Below the pieces are notes generated by a model, which saw only the letters and a list, made by a program, of their open reading frames with translations, did no database searches and was not told where the DNA came from. This document shows, piece by piece, positions 6,467-14,879 of a stretch of DNA of 17,765 nt; the first letter of the stretch is position 1; each line of letters begins with the position of its first letter. This stretch comes from Alkalihalobacillus alcalophilus ATCC 27647 = CGMCC 1.3604. Lineage in GTDB: Bacteria > Bacillota > Bacilli > Bacillales > Bacillaceae_D. The stretch lies in contig NZ_ALPT02000080.1 of the NCBI RefSeq assembly GCF_000292245.2, positions 1 through 17,765 on the forward strand, in the 5' to 3' direction. The position numbers and the translations under genes were made by a program.

Positions 6467-7713
6467 TATTCACTTGCCTTTAAACGCTCTGCCATCCATT
6501 TATCAGAAGGTAAAAGGAAGGTTAAACAACCGGCGAGCGGTAAAATGACAGCTAATAAAATCGTATTATATAAACCGATCATATCGGCCAACATTCCAAA
6601 AATAACAGCTCCAATCGCTCCCATTCCAAATGCTAAGCCGACAATAAGTCCTGAAACGACTCCAATTTTTCCCGGAATCAGTTCTTGCCCGTAAACAACG
6701 GCAACGGAAAAACTTGATAAAATAATAAATCCGATAACTCCAATTAATGGATAAGCTAACACTGGACCGACATGAGGTAAAAGTAGTGCAAATGGGGCTG
6801 AACCGAGCATGGAGAGCATTAAAATATTCCGCTTTCCAAATCGATCAGCAAGGGGCCCACCAGCAAAGGTTCCAATCGCACCTGCCGCAAGAAAAATAAA
6901 TAAATACACTTGTGCTTGTGAAATTGTCATCCCATATTCATTAATCGCAAAAAATTGATAATAATTAGCTAAACCCGCATGGAACCATGAACGAATAAAA
7001 ATGAGAAATAATAAAAGTCCAAAACCGACTAAAATTTTGCGGCGATACTTTGTTGGAATCGCCGGTCCAACTTTTTTATGTTTTTGTTTCTGCTTTATTA
7101 ATTGAATTTGTTTTTGATACCATTTCGCTATATAAAGTAAGAGAATTATCGCCAAACCGGCAACAAGTGTAAACCAAATCGAGCCAAACTGGCCAAGTGG
7201 TACAAGTATAAGTAATGTAATGAGTGGAGCTAACGCTTGACCTGCATTTCCACCCACTTGGTAAATAGACTGAGCTAAACCCTTTTTATTTCCCGCTGCC
7301 ATATGAGCCACTCTTGACCCTTCCGGATGAAAGGCAGCTGAGCCTATTCCGATAAAAGTTACTGCTATGACAACCATTATAAATCCAGGTGCAAAAGCTA
7401 ATAAGACGACCCCAACAAAAGTAAAACACAGTCCTATCGGCAGTGCATATGGAGAAGGTTTTTTGTCTGTATATAAACCAACTACAGGCTGAATAACCGA
7501 CGCTGTCATATTTAAAGCAAAGGCAATGATTCCAATTTGAGTGTACGATAAGCCCATTGCCGCTTCCAAAATCGGAAACATCGCTGGGACAAGAGCCTGA
7601 ATGGAATCATTTAATAAATGAACAAAACCGATAATAAATAATATATTGTACATTGTTTTAGGTTGTTTGTTTTCTTGACTATGAACAATATGTGCACGCT
7701 GTTTCGCTTCCAT
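6466..7713 (-). CDS. Fsr-like major facilitator superfamily exporter
   Basis: This is a 415-residue integral membrane protein with about twelve hydrophobic segments split by a basic central loop (KQIQLIKQKQKHKKV). The segments GSAAFHPEGSRVA and GLAQSIYQVGGNAGQALAP are the hallmarks of the fosmidomycin-resistance (Fsr) branch of the MFS, which export small molecules by drug:H+ antiport. The actual substrate cannot be read from sequence. I chose the ATG at 7713 because AAAAGGAG lies eight bases upstream; an upstream in-frame start at 7758 would place the ribosome-binding site inside the coding region. A TATAAT on the minus strand at 7741-7746 could be its -10 box, giving a very short leader. 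Confidence 0.87.
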   Translation of the reverse strand: MEAKQRAHIVHSQENKQPKTMYNILFIIGFVHLLNDSIQALVPAMFPILEAAMGLSYTQIGIIAFALNMTASVIQPVVGLYTDKKPSPYALPIGLCFTFVGVVLLAFAPGFIMVVIAVTFIGIGSAAFHPEGSRVAHMAAGNKKGLAQSIYQVGGNAGQALAPLITLLILVPLGQFGSIWFTLVAGLAIILLLYIAKWYQKQIQLIKQKQKHKKVGPAIPTKYRRKILVGFGLLLFLIFIRSWFHAGLANYYQFFAINEYGMTISQAQVYLFIFLAAGAIGTFAGGPLADRFGKRNILMLSMLGSAPFALLLPHVGPVLAYPLIGVIGFIILSSFSVAVVYGQELIPGKIGVVSGLIVGLAFGMGAIGAVIFGMLADMIGLYNTILLAVILPLAGCLTFLLPSDKWMAERLKASE

Positions 7714-7910
7714 TATCTCGTCTCCTTTTCTCCACCATCTATTATAACTTACTTCCATTTCCAGAAAGAGAGTCTTTTTTAAATCTTTACTTAAAAGAAA
7801 GAATCGTCTTTACACAAGCATTTGATTAGCGGGTCGATTTTCATGACTAAAACGACTAATTAATGCCCTCGTCAAGCCGTTAAAATACGGAGTGGCTACC
7901 GCTATTCGCA

Positions 7911-8100
7911 CTGTAATTTTGCCTAATCCTGATTTTCATTACTTATCCGCGGCTTTTCGCAACCTAATTTTGCTCAATTCCTATTTTCATTACTTATCCG
8001 CAACTTTTCGCAACCTAATTTTGCTCAATTCCTATTTTCATTACTTATCCGCAACTTTTCGCAACCTATTTTCCATCAATCCTGATTTTCATTACCAATC
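7911..8100 (+). repeat. 51-bp repeat array, about 3.7 units
   Basis: The core TTTTCATTAC recurs with its C at 7937, 7988, 8039 and 8090, exactly 51 bases apart. A second core TTTTCGCAACCTAATTTT alternates with it, and a leading half-unit (TTCGCACTGTAATTTT) begins at 7911. The two central units are almost identical. An open frame of 94 codons runs through the array on the plus strand but has no ribosome-binding site and is made of 17-residue repeats. The DNA between the MFS start (7713) and the array holds no other feature I can support. Confidence 0.9.
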
Positions 8101-8125
8101 AGCCTTCCTTACACTTTTCCCAACA

Positions 8126-8176
8126 CAAAAAGACCGCTCGAAAGGTCGAATAACCTTTGGAGACAGCCTTTTTTAA
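8126..8176 (-). terminator. asnB terminator
   Basis: On the minus strand, AAAGGT and ACCTTT pair around TATTCG. An outer, G-U-containing stem (AAAGGCTGTC with GCGGTCTTTT) extends it, ending in T5. It lies directly after the asnB stop and separates asnB from the repeat array. Confidence 0.7.
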
Positions 8177-8183
8177 TTTGTCT

Positions 8184-10094
8184 TTACTTTTCTACGATCA
8201 CTTCAGGCGTTGGATAAAAATCCTCAGCTTTTTCGAGCTTTTTATAAGGGGTCATCGATTTTTCTACATAAATAGCATGCCAAATCATAAAGCATAAAAC
8301 CACCCATAGCTTTCGACTATTATCTTTTTTACCAGCCGCATGCTCATTTAATAAAGCAATGATTTTATCTTTATAAAGTAAATCATCGGTTTGACTTTGG
8401 TGAATCGTTTCTTTGGCCCAATCATACCATTCATTACGTAACCAAACGCGAATAGGGACTGGGAACCCTAATTTTTTACGGTCAAGTACAGATGCCGGGA
8501 TCCATTCGGAAATGGCTTGACGAAGAATATACTTAGTTGTCTTTTGGTCTAACTTATACTTTGTCGGAATTTGACTCGCCACTTCTAACACTTCATTATC
8601 TAAAAAAGGAACGCGGAGCTCAAGGGAATGAGCCATCGTCATTCGATCGGCTTTTGTTAAAATATCACCAGGTAACCAAGTGTGTAAGTCGATAAATTGC
8701 ATCTTAGTCGCTGTATCATAATGTTGAGCCCTCTCATAATAAGGAGCGACGATGTTTTTAAAATGGTTAGTGTTTTGATATGTGGTCAAGATTTTTGACT
8801 TTTCTTCTTCATTAAAGATTTTGGCATTGCCAATATAACGGTCCGCTAAAGGTGTCGTTCCGCGCAGTAAATAACTTCTTCCTTTGACTCCCTCAGGTAA
8901 AACAAGTGCGACCGAGTTTAGCATTTTCGTAATCGGACTAGGTAAATAATCAAATCCTTTTAAGGCTAACGATTCACGGTAAATATTATATCCACCAAAT
9001 AGCTCATCTGCTCCCTCACCTGATAAGACAACTTTTACATGCTTACTTGCTTCTTTTGCAACAAAATATAATGGAATCGCCGCAGGATCGGCAACCGGCT
9101 CGTCCATATGCCAAATAATATTAGGCAATTCTCGTAAAAACTCTTCGGCCGTAATATATTTATGAATGTTTTCGACATCAAGCTGACGTGCCGACTCTTT
9201 GGCTACTTCAATCTCACTATAACCATGCTGTTCAAAACCGACTGTAAATGTTTTAAGATTTTCGTTATGACGTTTCGCTAACGCAACCGTTGTTGTTGAA
9301 TCAATCCCACCTGATAAAAAAGCACCAACAGGCACATCACTCCGCATATGCTTCGCAACAGAATCTTCTAAGACATGGCGGATCTTTTGAATATGTTCAT
9401 CAAGAGTCAAAGAACTATTTTTAAAACCAATCTCATAATAAGGCTTGATTTCCATTGGCTTGTTCTCTTTTTTCACAAAATAATGACCTGGTTTCAACTT
9501 CTGAACTTCTTCAAAAACCGTTGCTGGTTCAGGGACAAATTGAAAGCTCATATAATTTTGTAAAGATGTTTTATTTACTTGTAATGGTTGGACACACTGA
9601 TGAATGCTCTTTAATTCGGAAGCAAACAAAACAGTTGAATCAGATTCATAATAATAAAATGGCTTAATCCCGAAACGATCTCGGGCCCCAATTAATTCGT
9701 GCTTCTCTTTATCCCAAATGACAAACCCAAACATTCCTCTTAATTCTTGAATTGCTGCCACACCTTTTTGAGCATATAAAGCAACAATCACTTCCGTATC
9801 TGTATGCGTTTGGAATGTATATCCGTCTTTCATTAAATGATCTCTTAATTCTATATAATTGTATACTTCTCCATTGAAGATAATTTGGTAGCGGCCATCT
9901 TGATAAGCGAGAGGTTGACTGCCATGCTCTAAATCAATAATGCTTAACCTTTTAAAACCTAAACGAACATTTTTGTCTTCATAAATTCCTGTTGAATCGG
10001 GCCCACGATGATTGATCTGTTCTAGAGCTAACTCAAACTGCTCTCGCTCGATTAAATTATTTTTTAAACTTATTTCTCCTAAAAAGCCACACAT
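8184..10094 (-). CDS. asnB: glutamine-hydrolysing asparagine synthetase
   Basis: Makes asparagine from aspartate, glutamine and ATP in the cytosol. The 636-residue protein has an N-terminal class II glutaminase domain whose catalytic Cys2 is exposed after Met removal (MCGFLGE). Glutamine-site residues are visible: R49, N74-G75-E76 and D99. The synthetase domain carries the PP-loop SGGIDS at 261-266 and SGEGADELFGGY at 358-369. It resembles B. subtilis AsnB along its length, including LDRKKLGFPVPIRVWL near the end. The start must be the ATG at 10094, since Cys has to be residue 2, and TAGGTGAAG just upstream serves as ribosome-binding site; an in-frame start at 10115 would bury the nucleophile. 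Confidence 0.95.
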   Translation of the reverse strand: MCGFLGEISLKNNLIEREQFELALEQINHRGPDSTGIYEDKNVRLGFKRLSIIDLEHGSQPLAYQDGRYQIIFNGEVYNYIELRDHLMKDGYTFQTHTDTEVIVALYAQKGVAAIQELRGMFGFVIWDKEKHELIGARDRFGIKPFYYYESDSTVLFASELKSIHQCVQPLQVNKTSLQNYMSFQFVPEPATVFEEVQKLKPGHYFVKKENKPMEIKPYYEIGFKNSSLTLDEHIQKIRHVLEDSVAKHMRSDVPVGAFLSGGIDSTTTVALAKRHNENLKTFTVGFEQHGYSEIEVAKESARQLDVENIHKYITAEEFLRELPNIIWHMDEPVADPAAIPLYFVAKEASKHVKVVLSGEGADELFGGYNIYRESLALKGFDYLPSPITKMLNSVALVLPEGVKGRSYLLRGTTPLADRYIGNAKIFNEEEKSKILTTYQNTNHFKNIVAPYYERAQHYDTATKMQFIDLHTWLPGDILTKADRMTMAHSLELRVPFLDNEVLEVASQIPTKYKLDQKTTKYILRQAISEWIPASVLDRKKLGFPVPIRVWLRNEWYDWAKETIHQSQTDDLLYKDKIIALLNEHAAGKKDNSRKLWVVLCFMIWHAIYVEKSMTPYKKLEKAEDFYPTPEVIVEK

Positions 10095-10192
10095 AACTTC
10101 ACCTACTAATGTCATTGTTTTATAAAATACATTTCTACTTCTTCTTTATTCTAGTTTCCAAATTAATAGATAGCAACTAAAAAATAAGGAGA

Positions 10193-10215
10193 CTAATCTT
10201 CTCTCATAAGATTAG
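10193..10215 (-). promoter_or_regulatory. perfect hairpin in the asnB leader
   Basis: CTAATCTT and AAGATTAG form an 8-bp perfect inverted repeat around a 7-base loop, about 100 nt upstream of the asnB start. On the minus strand a T-rich stretch (TATTTTTTAG) follows after a few bases, so it could act as a weak attenuator or just as a leader hairpin. No T-box motif is present. I see no convincing promoter in 10095-10359. Confidence 0.4.
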
Positions 10216-10359
10216 ACGTACCATTTAGCATTTAGGATTCTCAAAAGGAAACAATGATAAACTAAATTTTTAAAATTGAAGTAATCTAAATAAGGGTTTA
10301 TATAAATAGTGAGCAGTATCCTTAATTGTTCCCCAAAATGAAATACTTTTATTTAAAAC

Positions 10360-10404
10360 AAAAAAACTCCCCCAAAAAGGATTATTCACCTTTTAGGGAA
10401 GCTT
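10360..10404 (-). terminator. dicarboxylate symporter gene terminator
   Basis: On the minus strand CCCTAAAAGG pairs with CCTTTTTGGG (one mismatch) around TGAATAAT and is followed by GTTTTTTT. It lies about 45 nt after the symporter stop. Confidence 0.75.
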
Positions 10405-10446
10405 AAAATTTGCGTATGAATTTCTTCTCAGAAAACGTTAAGGAAT

Positions 10447-11688
10447 TTAGGAGTGTTTAGCTTCTAACTTTTCCTTTTCAATTCGCTCTTGTTCAAATCT
10501 ATCGACGATAACGGCACATGTTGCATCACCTGTAACGTTAACAGCCGTACGCATCATATCAAGAATACGGTCAACAGCAAGAACTAAAGTAATCCCTTCA
10601 ACCGGAAGACCAACTGAAGTTAAAACCATTGCTAGCATAATCATTCCAACACCTGGAACACCTGCTGTACCGATACTTGCTAATGTCGCCGTTAAAATAA
10701 TTATTAATAAGTCGGTAAAAGTTAAAGATACTGCAAATACTTGTGCAATAAAGACGGTCGCAACAGCTTGCATAATCGCTGTACCATCCATGTTAATCGT
10801 TGCTCCTAATGGAACAATAAACGATGTGACTGGTTTGGATACTTTAAGATCCTCTTCTACTACTTTCATAGACGTCGGTAAAGTTGCATTACTACTTGAA
10901 GTACTAAAGGCAACTGTCATAACTGGGAAGAAGGCTTTAAAGAATTCAAACGGATTCCTTTTAGCAATTAACCAAATTCCTCCACCATACGTAATAATCG
11001 TATGCAAAATAAGGGCAATAATAATCGTTAACATATAAGCAATCATGGACTGAATAACACTTAATCCCAATTTTCCAATAGCGGACGCAATTAAACCAAA
11101 AGCACCGTATGGAGCTAGTTTCATCGCTAACCCTACAAGGAACATCATAATTTCATTCCCTTGTTCAACAAGCTTTACGATTCCTTTTGTTTTCTCGCCT
11201 AAACGAGCTAATGCAAATCCGATTAAAATAGCAAAAGCGATAATTTGAAGCATTTCTCCAGATGCCATTGCCGCAATTGGATTTTGTGGAATGATATTTA
11301 ACAATGTATCCATAACAGGAGGTGCTTCCTGAGCCGAATAGTCTTCTTCTAAATTCCCCATTAATCCAGGTTCCCCTGGTTGAATTAAATAAGCCAGTGA
11401 AATAGCTAGCGATAGGGCAATAACTGATGTTACCATAAAAAATATCAATGTTTTTCCACCGATACGACCAAGTGCTTTCGGATCACCAAGCCCTGCCGCT
11501 CCTAAAATGATCGAAAAGAATACTAGTGGGACAACAACCATCATGATTAAATTTAAGAATATTTGACCAAGTGGTGTTAGTAAATATGTATCGATTGGAT
11601 CAAATAAATTTGGTGCAAATAAGTTAAATCCTAAACCAACAACTACCCCGACTACGAGGGCTATTAATATTTTCTTTGTTAAGCTCAT
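10447..11688 (-). CDS. gltT: proton/sodium-dicarboxylate (glutamate/aspartate) symporter, GltT/GltP type
   Basis: A 413-residue membrane carrier of the DAACS family, the usual length for bacterial members. It takes up acidic amino acids using Na+ and/or H+ gradients. The serine-rich hairpin AFSTSSSNATLP lies at 260-271, the NMDGT cation motif at 299-303, and the transport-site helix DMMRTAVNVTGD at 377-388. Arg380 corresponds to the arginine that binds the side-chain carboxylate in glutamate and aspartate carriers, which argues for an acidic substrate rather than a neutral one. Which of GltT or GltP it is, and the coupling ion, are uncertain. The ATG has GAGAGGAG upstream. A promoter with a CodY-like sequence lies 80-110 nt upstream. 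Confidence 0.9.
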   Translation of the reverse strand: MSLTKKILIALVVGVVVGLGFNLFAPNLFDPIDTYLLTPLGQIFLNLIMMVVVPLVFFSIILGAAGLGDPKALGRIGGKTLIFFMVTSVIALSLAISLAYLIQPGEPGLMGNLEEDYSAQEAPPVMDTLLNIIPQNPIAAMASGEMLQIIAFAILIGFALARLGEKTKGIVKLVEQGNEIMMFLVGLAMKLAPYGAFGLIASAIGKLGLSVIQSMIAYMLTIIIALILHTIITYGGGIWLIAKRNPFEFFKAFFPVMTVAFSTSSSNATLPTSMKVVEEDLKVSKPVTSFIVPLGATINMDGTAIMQAVATVFIAQVFAVSLTFTDLLIIILTATLASIGTAGVPGVGMIMLAMVLTSVGLPVEGITLVLAVDRILDMMRTAVNVTGDATCAVIVDRFEQERIEKEKLEAKHS

Positions 11689-11773
11689 AAAATTTCTCCT
11701 CTCTCGCTCTGAACACCTCGTTCATGATTTACAATTTCTAACTGTTTTTTACCCATCGTTACTAATTAGCAAA

Positions 11774-11801
11774 CTTATAATTTTTCTAAAAATTTAAACA
11801 A
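11774..11801 (-). promoter_or_regulatory. symporter promoter overlapping a CodY-like box
   Basis: On the minus strand TTGTTT (11796-11801) and TATAAG (11774-11779) are separated by 16 bases. The spacer 11780-11794 reads AATTTTTAGAAAAAT on the minus strand, matching 13 of 15 positions of the CodY consensus AATTTTCWGAAAATT. A repressor there would block RNA polymerase directly. The region is AT-rich, so a chance match is possible. Confidence 0.4.
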
Positions 11802-11913
11802 TAATGAAATGGAAGGTAACTCCTATATAAGATTCCCTTAAATGGTTATACTTTTCCTGGCCAAATGCTAGCTTTTCAAATATAATATCTCCAACTTCAC
11901 AAAAGTATAAGCA

Positions 11914-12141
11914 TTATAATTTCCCTAGTTTTTGACAGACTTTCTGAATTACTTGTTCTTCATCTGGTGCTGCTACTGGACGATTATTAACAAATACAAA
12001 TGATTTCTTACGGCCTGGTCCACAATAGGATTGACAGCGAATATCAATCTTCGCTTCCGAATCGACCTCTTTTAAGCGAGGAACTAACGTCTTAATATTC
12101 GTTGCTTGGCATTCATCGCAAATTCGAAATTCGTTTGCCAT
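11914..12141 (-). CDS. DUF1450 family small cysteine-rich protein
   Basis: A 75-residue cytosolic protein. A CxxC pair (C8, C11) near the N-terminus and CQSYCGPGRKKSFVFVNNRPV (C36, C40) in the middle match the pattern of the DUF1450 family, to which B. subtilis YuzB belongs. These look like small thioredoxin-fold, ferredoxin-like proteins; a metal or redox role is inferred, not shown. I chose the ATG at 12141 (MANEFRIC) with AAAGGT nine bases upstream. An extension to 12222 would add 27 hydrophobic and basic residues without a ribosome-binding site. No terminator is visible before the symporter promoter. It is transcribed divergently from lipL. Confidence 0.75.
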   Translation of the reverse strand: MANEFRICDECQATNIKTLVPRLKEVDSEAKIDIRCQSYCGPGRKKSFVFVNNRPVAAPDEEQVIQKVCQKLGKL

Positions 12142-12253
12142 GGTGATTCTACCTTTCTTTTTAAGCTTAAGAAAATAAACGGCAAGTTCGATTTTAACAT
12201 AAATGACTACAAATTGAAACATCTATACTTGAACACCGATTTTATTATGTTCA

Positions 12254-12262
12254 TGCTATAAT
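12254..12262 (+). promoter_or_regulatory. extended -10 promoter of lipL
   Basis: TGCTATAAT is a perfect extended -10 element 68 nt before the lipL ATG. There is no clear -35 at 17 or 18 bases. Confidence 0.45.
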
Positions 12263-12329
12263 ACAGGGGAAGAAATAGGACTTTATATTTTTTACAATAG
12301 TTTATTTTGTTAGGGAGTATATAAATAAC

Positions 12330-13154
12330 ATGGACCAATCTAATCATTTTTTTAAGCAAACTTGGCGCTTTATCGATCATTCAACACTCGGTTTAACATT
12401 TTCGGCTTTAGATTCATTTGCTTACGATGATTCAATTTGTACATCAATTGGCAATAACGAATCACCTGCAACTATTCGGACTTGGGTTCATGCCGACACG
12501 GTTGTGTTAGGTACACAGGATAGTCGCTTACCGACGATTGCCGATGGAATCAATTACTTAACTTCAAATCAATATAGCAGCATCGTTCGAAATTCAGGTG
12601 GGTTAGCGGTTGTTCTTGATGAAGATGTGTTTAACCTCTCTTTAATTATAAAAGAAGAAAAAGGTTTATCGATTAATATGGGCTATGTTCTTATGTTGGA
12701 ACTCGTTCAAAAAATGTTTCCAGAGTCGAGTATTACAGCAGGAGAGGTCGTTGGTTCTTATTGTCCTGGCAGCTACGATTTAAGTATAGCTGGAAAAAAG
12801 TTTGCCGGAATTTCACAACGACGTATTCGAAATGGTGTCGCCGTCCAAATTTATTTATGTGTACGTGGAAGTGGCTCCAAAAGAGCAGAATTGATTCGTG
12901 AATTTTATGAGCGAGCTGTTCAAGGAAAAGAAGCGAACTTTGACTACCCTCATGTTGTTCCAGAAACAATGGCTTCCTTAGCTGAGTTGACAGGCAAAGA
13001 CTTATCAATCCAAGATGTCACATTACGTTGCCTCAAAGCCATGCAACAATTAAATGCTAAGCTTGAGATGGGATCATTAACTGAATTAGAAAAAGAGCTT
13101 TTTATAAAAAATGTAGCGCGTGTTTATGCTCGAAATGAAAAATGTTTACCTTAA
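12330..13154 (+). CDS. lipL: octanoyl-[GcvH]:protein N-octanoyltransferase
   Basis: LipL (YwfL) moves octanoyl groups from the glycine-cleavage H protein to the E2 subunits of 2-oxoacid dehydrogenases, an essential relay in Bacillus lipoate assembly after LipM. The 274-residue protein has the biotin/lipoate transferase fold. RNSGGLAVV (87-95) is the substrate loop, the catalytic cysteine is C145 in GSYCPGSYDLS, and K157 in GKKFAGISQRR is the conserved lysine. The cysteine-containing GSYCPG motif separates LipL from LplA ligases. The ATG at 12330 is preceded by AGGGAG at a rather long 12-base spacing. A terminator follows, so the gene is monocistronic. Confidence 0.9.
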   Translation: MDQSNHFFKQTWRFIDHSTLGLTFSALDSFAYDDSICTSIGNNESPATIRTWVHADTVVLGTQDSRLPTIADGINYLTSNQYSSIVRNSGGLAVVLDEDVFNLSLIIKEEKGLSINMGYVLMLELVQKMFPESSITAGEVVGSYCPGSYDLSIAGKKFAGISQRRIRNGVAVQIYLCVRGSGSKRAELIREFYERAVQGKEANFDYPHVVPETMASLAELTGKDLSIQDVTLRCLKAMQQLNAKLEMGSLTELEKELFIKNVARVYARNEKCLP

Positions 13155-13182
13155 AAAAGGCGACATTAAAATGATGACAAAC

Positions 13183-13227
13183 AAGGCTCTCCCAAAGGTT
13201 CTGAATAGGACTTGGGAGGCCTTTTTA
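13183..13227 (+). terminator. lipL terminator
   Basis: AAGGCTCTCCCAAAG pairs with CTTGGGAGGCCTT with small bulges and runs into TTTTT. It lies 30 nt after the lipL stop and upstream of the repeat array. Confidence 0.8.
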
Positions 13228-13265
13228 TATACCATTATTTACACTTTAATTGGATAATTGCACGA

Positions 13266-13793
13266 TTTTTGTTACTAATTACCGTTTATTTGTGCGCTAA
13301 TTTGGCCGGTGCTCGTGGTTCATTACTTATTAACAGGTTTTCGTACTCTAATTCGGCTGATGCCCGAATTTCATTACTTATTAACATTTTTTCGTACCCT
13401 AATCCCAGCAACACTCGAATTTCATTACTTATTAACATTTTTTCGTACCCTAATCCCAGCAACACTCGAGTTTCATTACTTATTACCTTTTTTCGTACTC
13501 TAATTCGGCCAACACTCGAGTTTCATTACCTATTACCATTTTTTCGTACCCTAATTCAGCCAACACTCGAGTTTCATTACCTATTACCATTTTTTCGCAC
13601 CCTAATTCAGCCAACACTCGAGTTTCATTACCTATTACCATTTTTTCGTACTCTAATTCGGCTGATGCCCGAGTTTCATTACTTATTACCTTTTTTTCGT
13701 ACCCTAATTCAGCCAACACTCGAGTTTCATTACCTATTACCATTTTTTCGTACCCTAATCCCGGCATCCCACAAATTTCGTTACCAATTAAAC
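13266..13793 (+). repeat. 51-bp repeat array, about 10-11 units
   Basis: The core TTTCATTAC (CGTTAC or GTTAC in the end units) recurs with its first base at 13270, 13321, 13372, 13423, 13474, 13524, 13575, 13626, 13677, 13728 and 13779: ten steps, nine of 51 bases and one of 50. Each unit also carries TTTTTTCGTACCCTAAT and one of several variable linkers (CAGCCAACACTCGAG, CGGCTGATGCCCGA, CCCAGCAACACTCGA). The 50-base step is a lost T in a T run and shifts the frame. Because 51 is a multiple of three and the unit lacks stops, long open frames run through it on both strands. None has a ribosome-binding site, and the largest would start inside the lipL terminator. The array fills the gap between convergent lipL and pta. 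Confidence 0.93.
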
Positions 13794-13802
13794 AAAAAGC
13801 TG

Positions 13803-13858
13803 GTGTCGACAAAAAAAGGACTACCCGAATGGTCCAATGACCTTATGAGATAGTCCCT
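13803..13858 (-). terminator. pta terminator
   Basis: On the minus strand GGGACTATC pairs with GGGTAGTCC across a loop of about 23 bases and is followed by a run of T. It lies just past the pta stop. Confidence 0.6.
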
Positions 13859-13870
13859 AATATCTTGCTT

Positions 13871-14860
13871 TTATTTTGTTACTTTTTGTGTGATGGATTG
13901 CATTGCGGTAATTAATGATAATTTGTAAACATCTTGAACATTACACCCGCGAGATAAATCGTTCACTGGTTTGTTTAGACCTTGCAAGATAGGTCCAATG
14001 GCGTCATAACCACCTAGACGTTGAGCAATTTTGTAACCTAAATTACCTGACTCTAAGCTTGGGAAAATAAAGACATTAGCTTGTCCTTGTAGCGGTGAAT
14101 CTGGTGCTTTTTTCCTAGCGACGGCCGGTACAAATGCGGCATCAAATTGGAACTCACCATCAATGACTAAGTCTGGACGTGTTGCTTGAGCTAATTTAGT
14201 CGCTTCGGAAACTTTTTGCGTTTCCATTGATGATGCAGAACCTTTTGTAGAGAAGCTAAGCATCGCTACTTTTGGATCAATATTAAATACTTTCGCTGTC
14301 TCAGCAGTTGCAATCGCAATTTCTGCTAATTCTTCGCTATTTGGGGCAATATTAATCGCACAATCTCCAAAGACAAACTTCTGGTCTTCTTTAACCATAA
14401 TGAAAACACCAGATGTTCTTTTAATTCCAGGTTGTGTTTTAATAATTTGCAACGCAGGACGAACAGTATCTCCTGTTGAATGAGCCGCACCACTTACTAA
14501 CCCATCGGCTAAGCCCATATGAATTAGCATCGTTCCGAAGTAGTTCACATCCTTTAACTTCTCACGGGCAGATTCTTCTGTTTCTTTCCCTTTACGACGC
14601 TCAACAAATGAAGCTACCATTTCGTCCATTTTGTCATATGTGAACGGATCTAATTGAGTGATTCCGGTTAAGTCTAATTGAAGCTCAGCTGCTTTTGCTT
14701 CTACTTCTTCTTTTTTTCCAATTAAGATTGGTTTTACTACTTTATCTTGCTCTAATAAAACGGCCGCTTCCATCACACGCTCATCTGTCGCTTCTGGAAG
14801 AACAATCGTTGGTTGATGTTCTTTCACTTGCTCTTTAATTGTTTTAAATAGGTCGCTCAT
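13871..14860 (-). CDS. pta: phosphate acetyltransferase
   Basis: Pta interconverts acetyl-CoA plus phosphate and acetyl phosphate plus CoA, and with acetate kinase forms the overflow acetate pathway. The 329-residue protein is the short single-domain form usual in Firmicutes. The signature region GLADGLVSGAAHSTGDTVRPAL and the C-terminal LSRGCNVQDVYKLSLITA are clear. I chose the ATG at 14860 (MSDLFKTIKEQ), since AGGAGG lies seven bases upstream; an upstream in-frame TTG at 14866 falls in the spacer. Upstream are a perfect palindrome and a cre-like site, consistent with the CcpA activation known for B. subtilis pta. Confidence 0.94.
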   Translation of the reverse strand: MSDLFKTIKEQVKEHQPTIVLPEATDERVMEAAVLLEQDKVVKPILIGKKEEVEAKAAELQLDLTGITQLDPFTYDKMDEMVASFVERRKGKETEESAREKLKDVNYFGTMLIHMGLADGLVSGAAHSTGDTVRPALQIIKTQPGIKRTSGVFIMVKEDQKFVFGDCAINIAPNSEELAEIAIATAETAKVFNIDPKVAMLSFSTKGSASSMETQKVSEATKLAQATRPDLVIDGEFQFDAAFVPAVARKKAPDSPLQGQANVFIFPSLESGNLGYKIAQRLGGYDAIGPILQGLNKPVNDLSRGCNVQDVYKLSLITAMQSITQKVTK

Positions 14861-14879
14861 GACCAAACCTCCTATACAT

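Noticed and set aside
7892..8176. A 94-codon plus-strand frame over the array beside asnB
   Set aside because: It is a repeat translation with a non-ATG start and runs through the asnB terminator.
10320..10360. SigB-type promoter (GTTTTA and GGGGAA) upstream of asnB
   Set aside because: The spacing is about 19 bases, too long for the SigB consensus.
13266..13793. CRISPR array
   Set aside because: The whole 51-bp unit repeats, linkers recur between units instead of being unique, and no cas genes are present.
13483..13812. A 109-codon minus-strand frame with MVIGNETRVLAELGYEK repeats
   Set aside because: This is the opposite strand of the same array. No ribosome-binding site, no non-repeat domain.
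13212..13853. A 213-codon open frame made of 17-residue repeats (FHYLLPFFRTLI type)
   Set aside because: It is the translation of the 51-bp array. It would start at a TTG inside the lipL terminator, has no ribosome-binding site, and the opposite strand is equally open because the unit has no stops and is a multiple of three.
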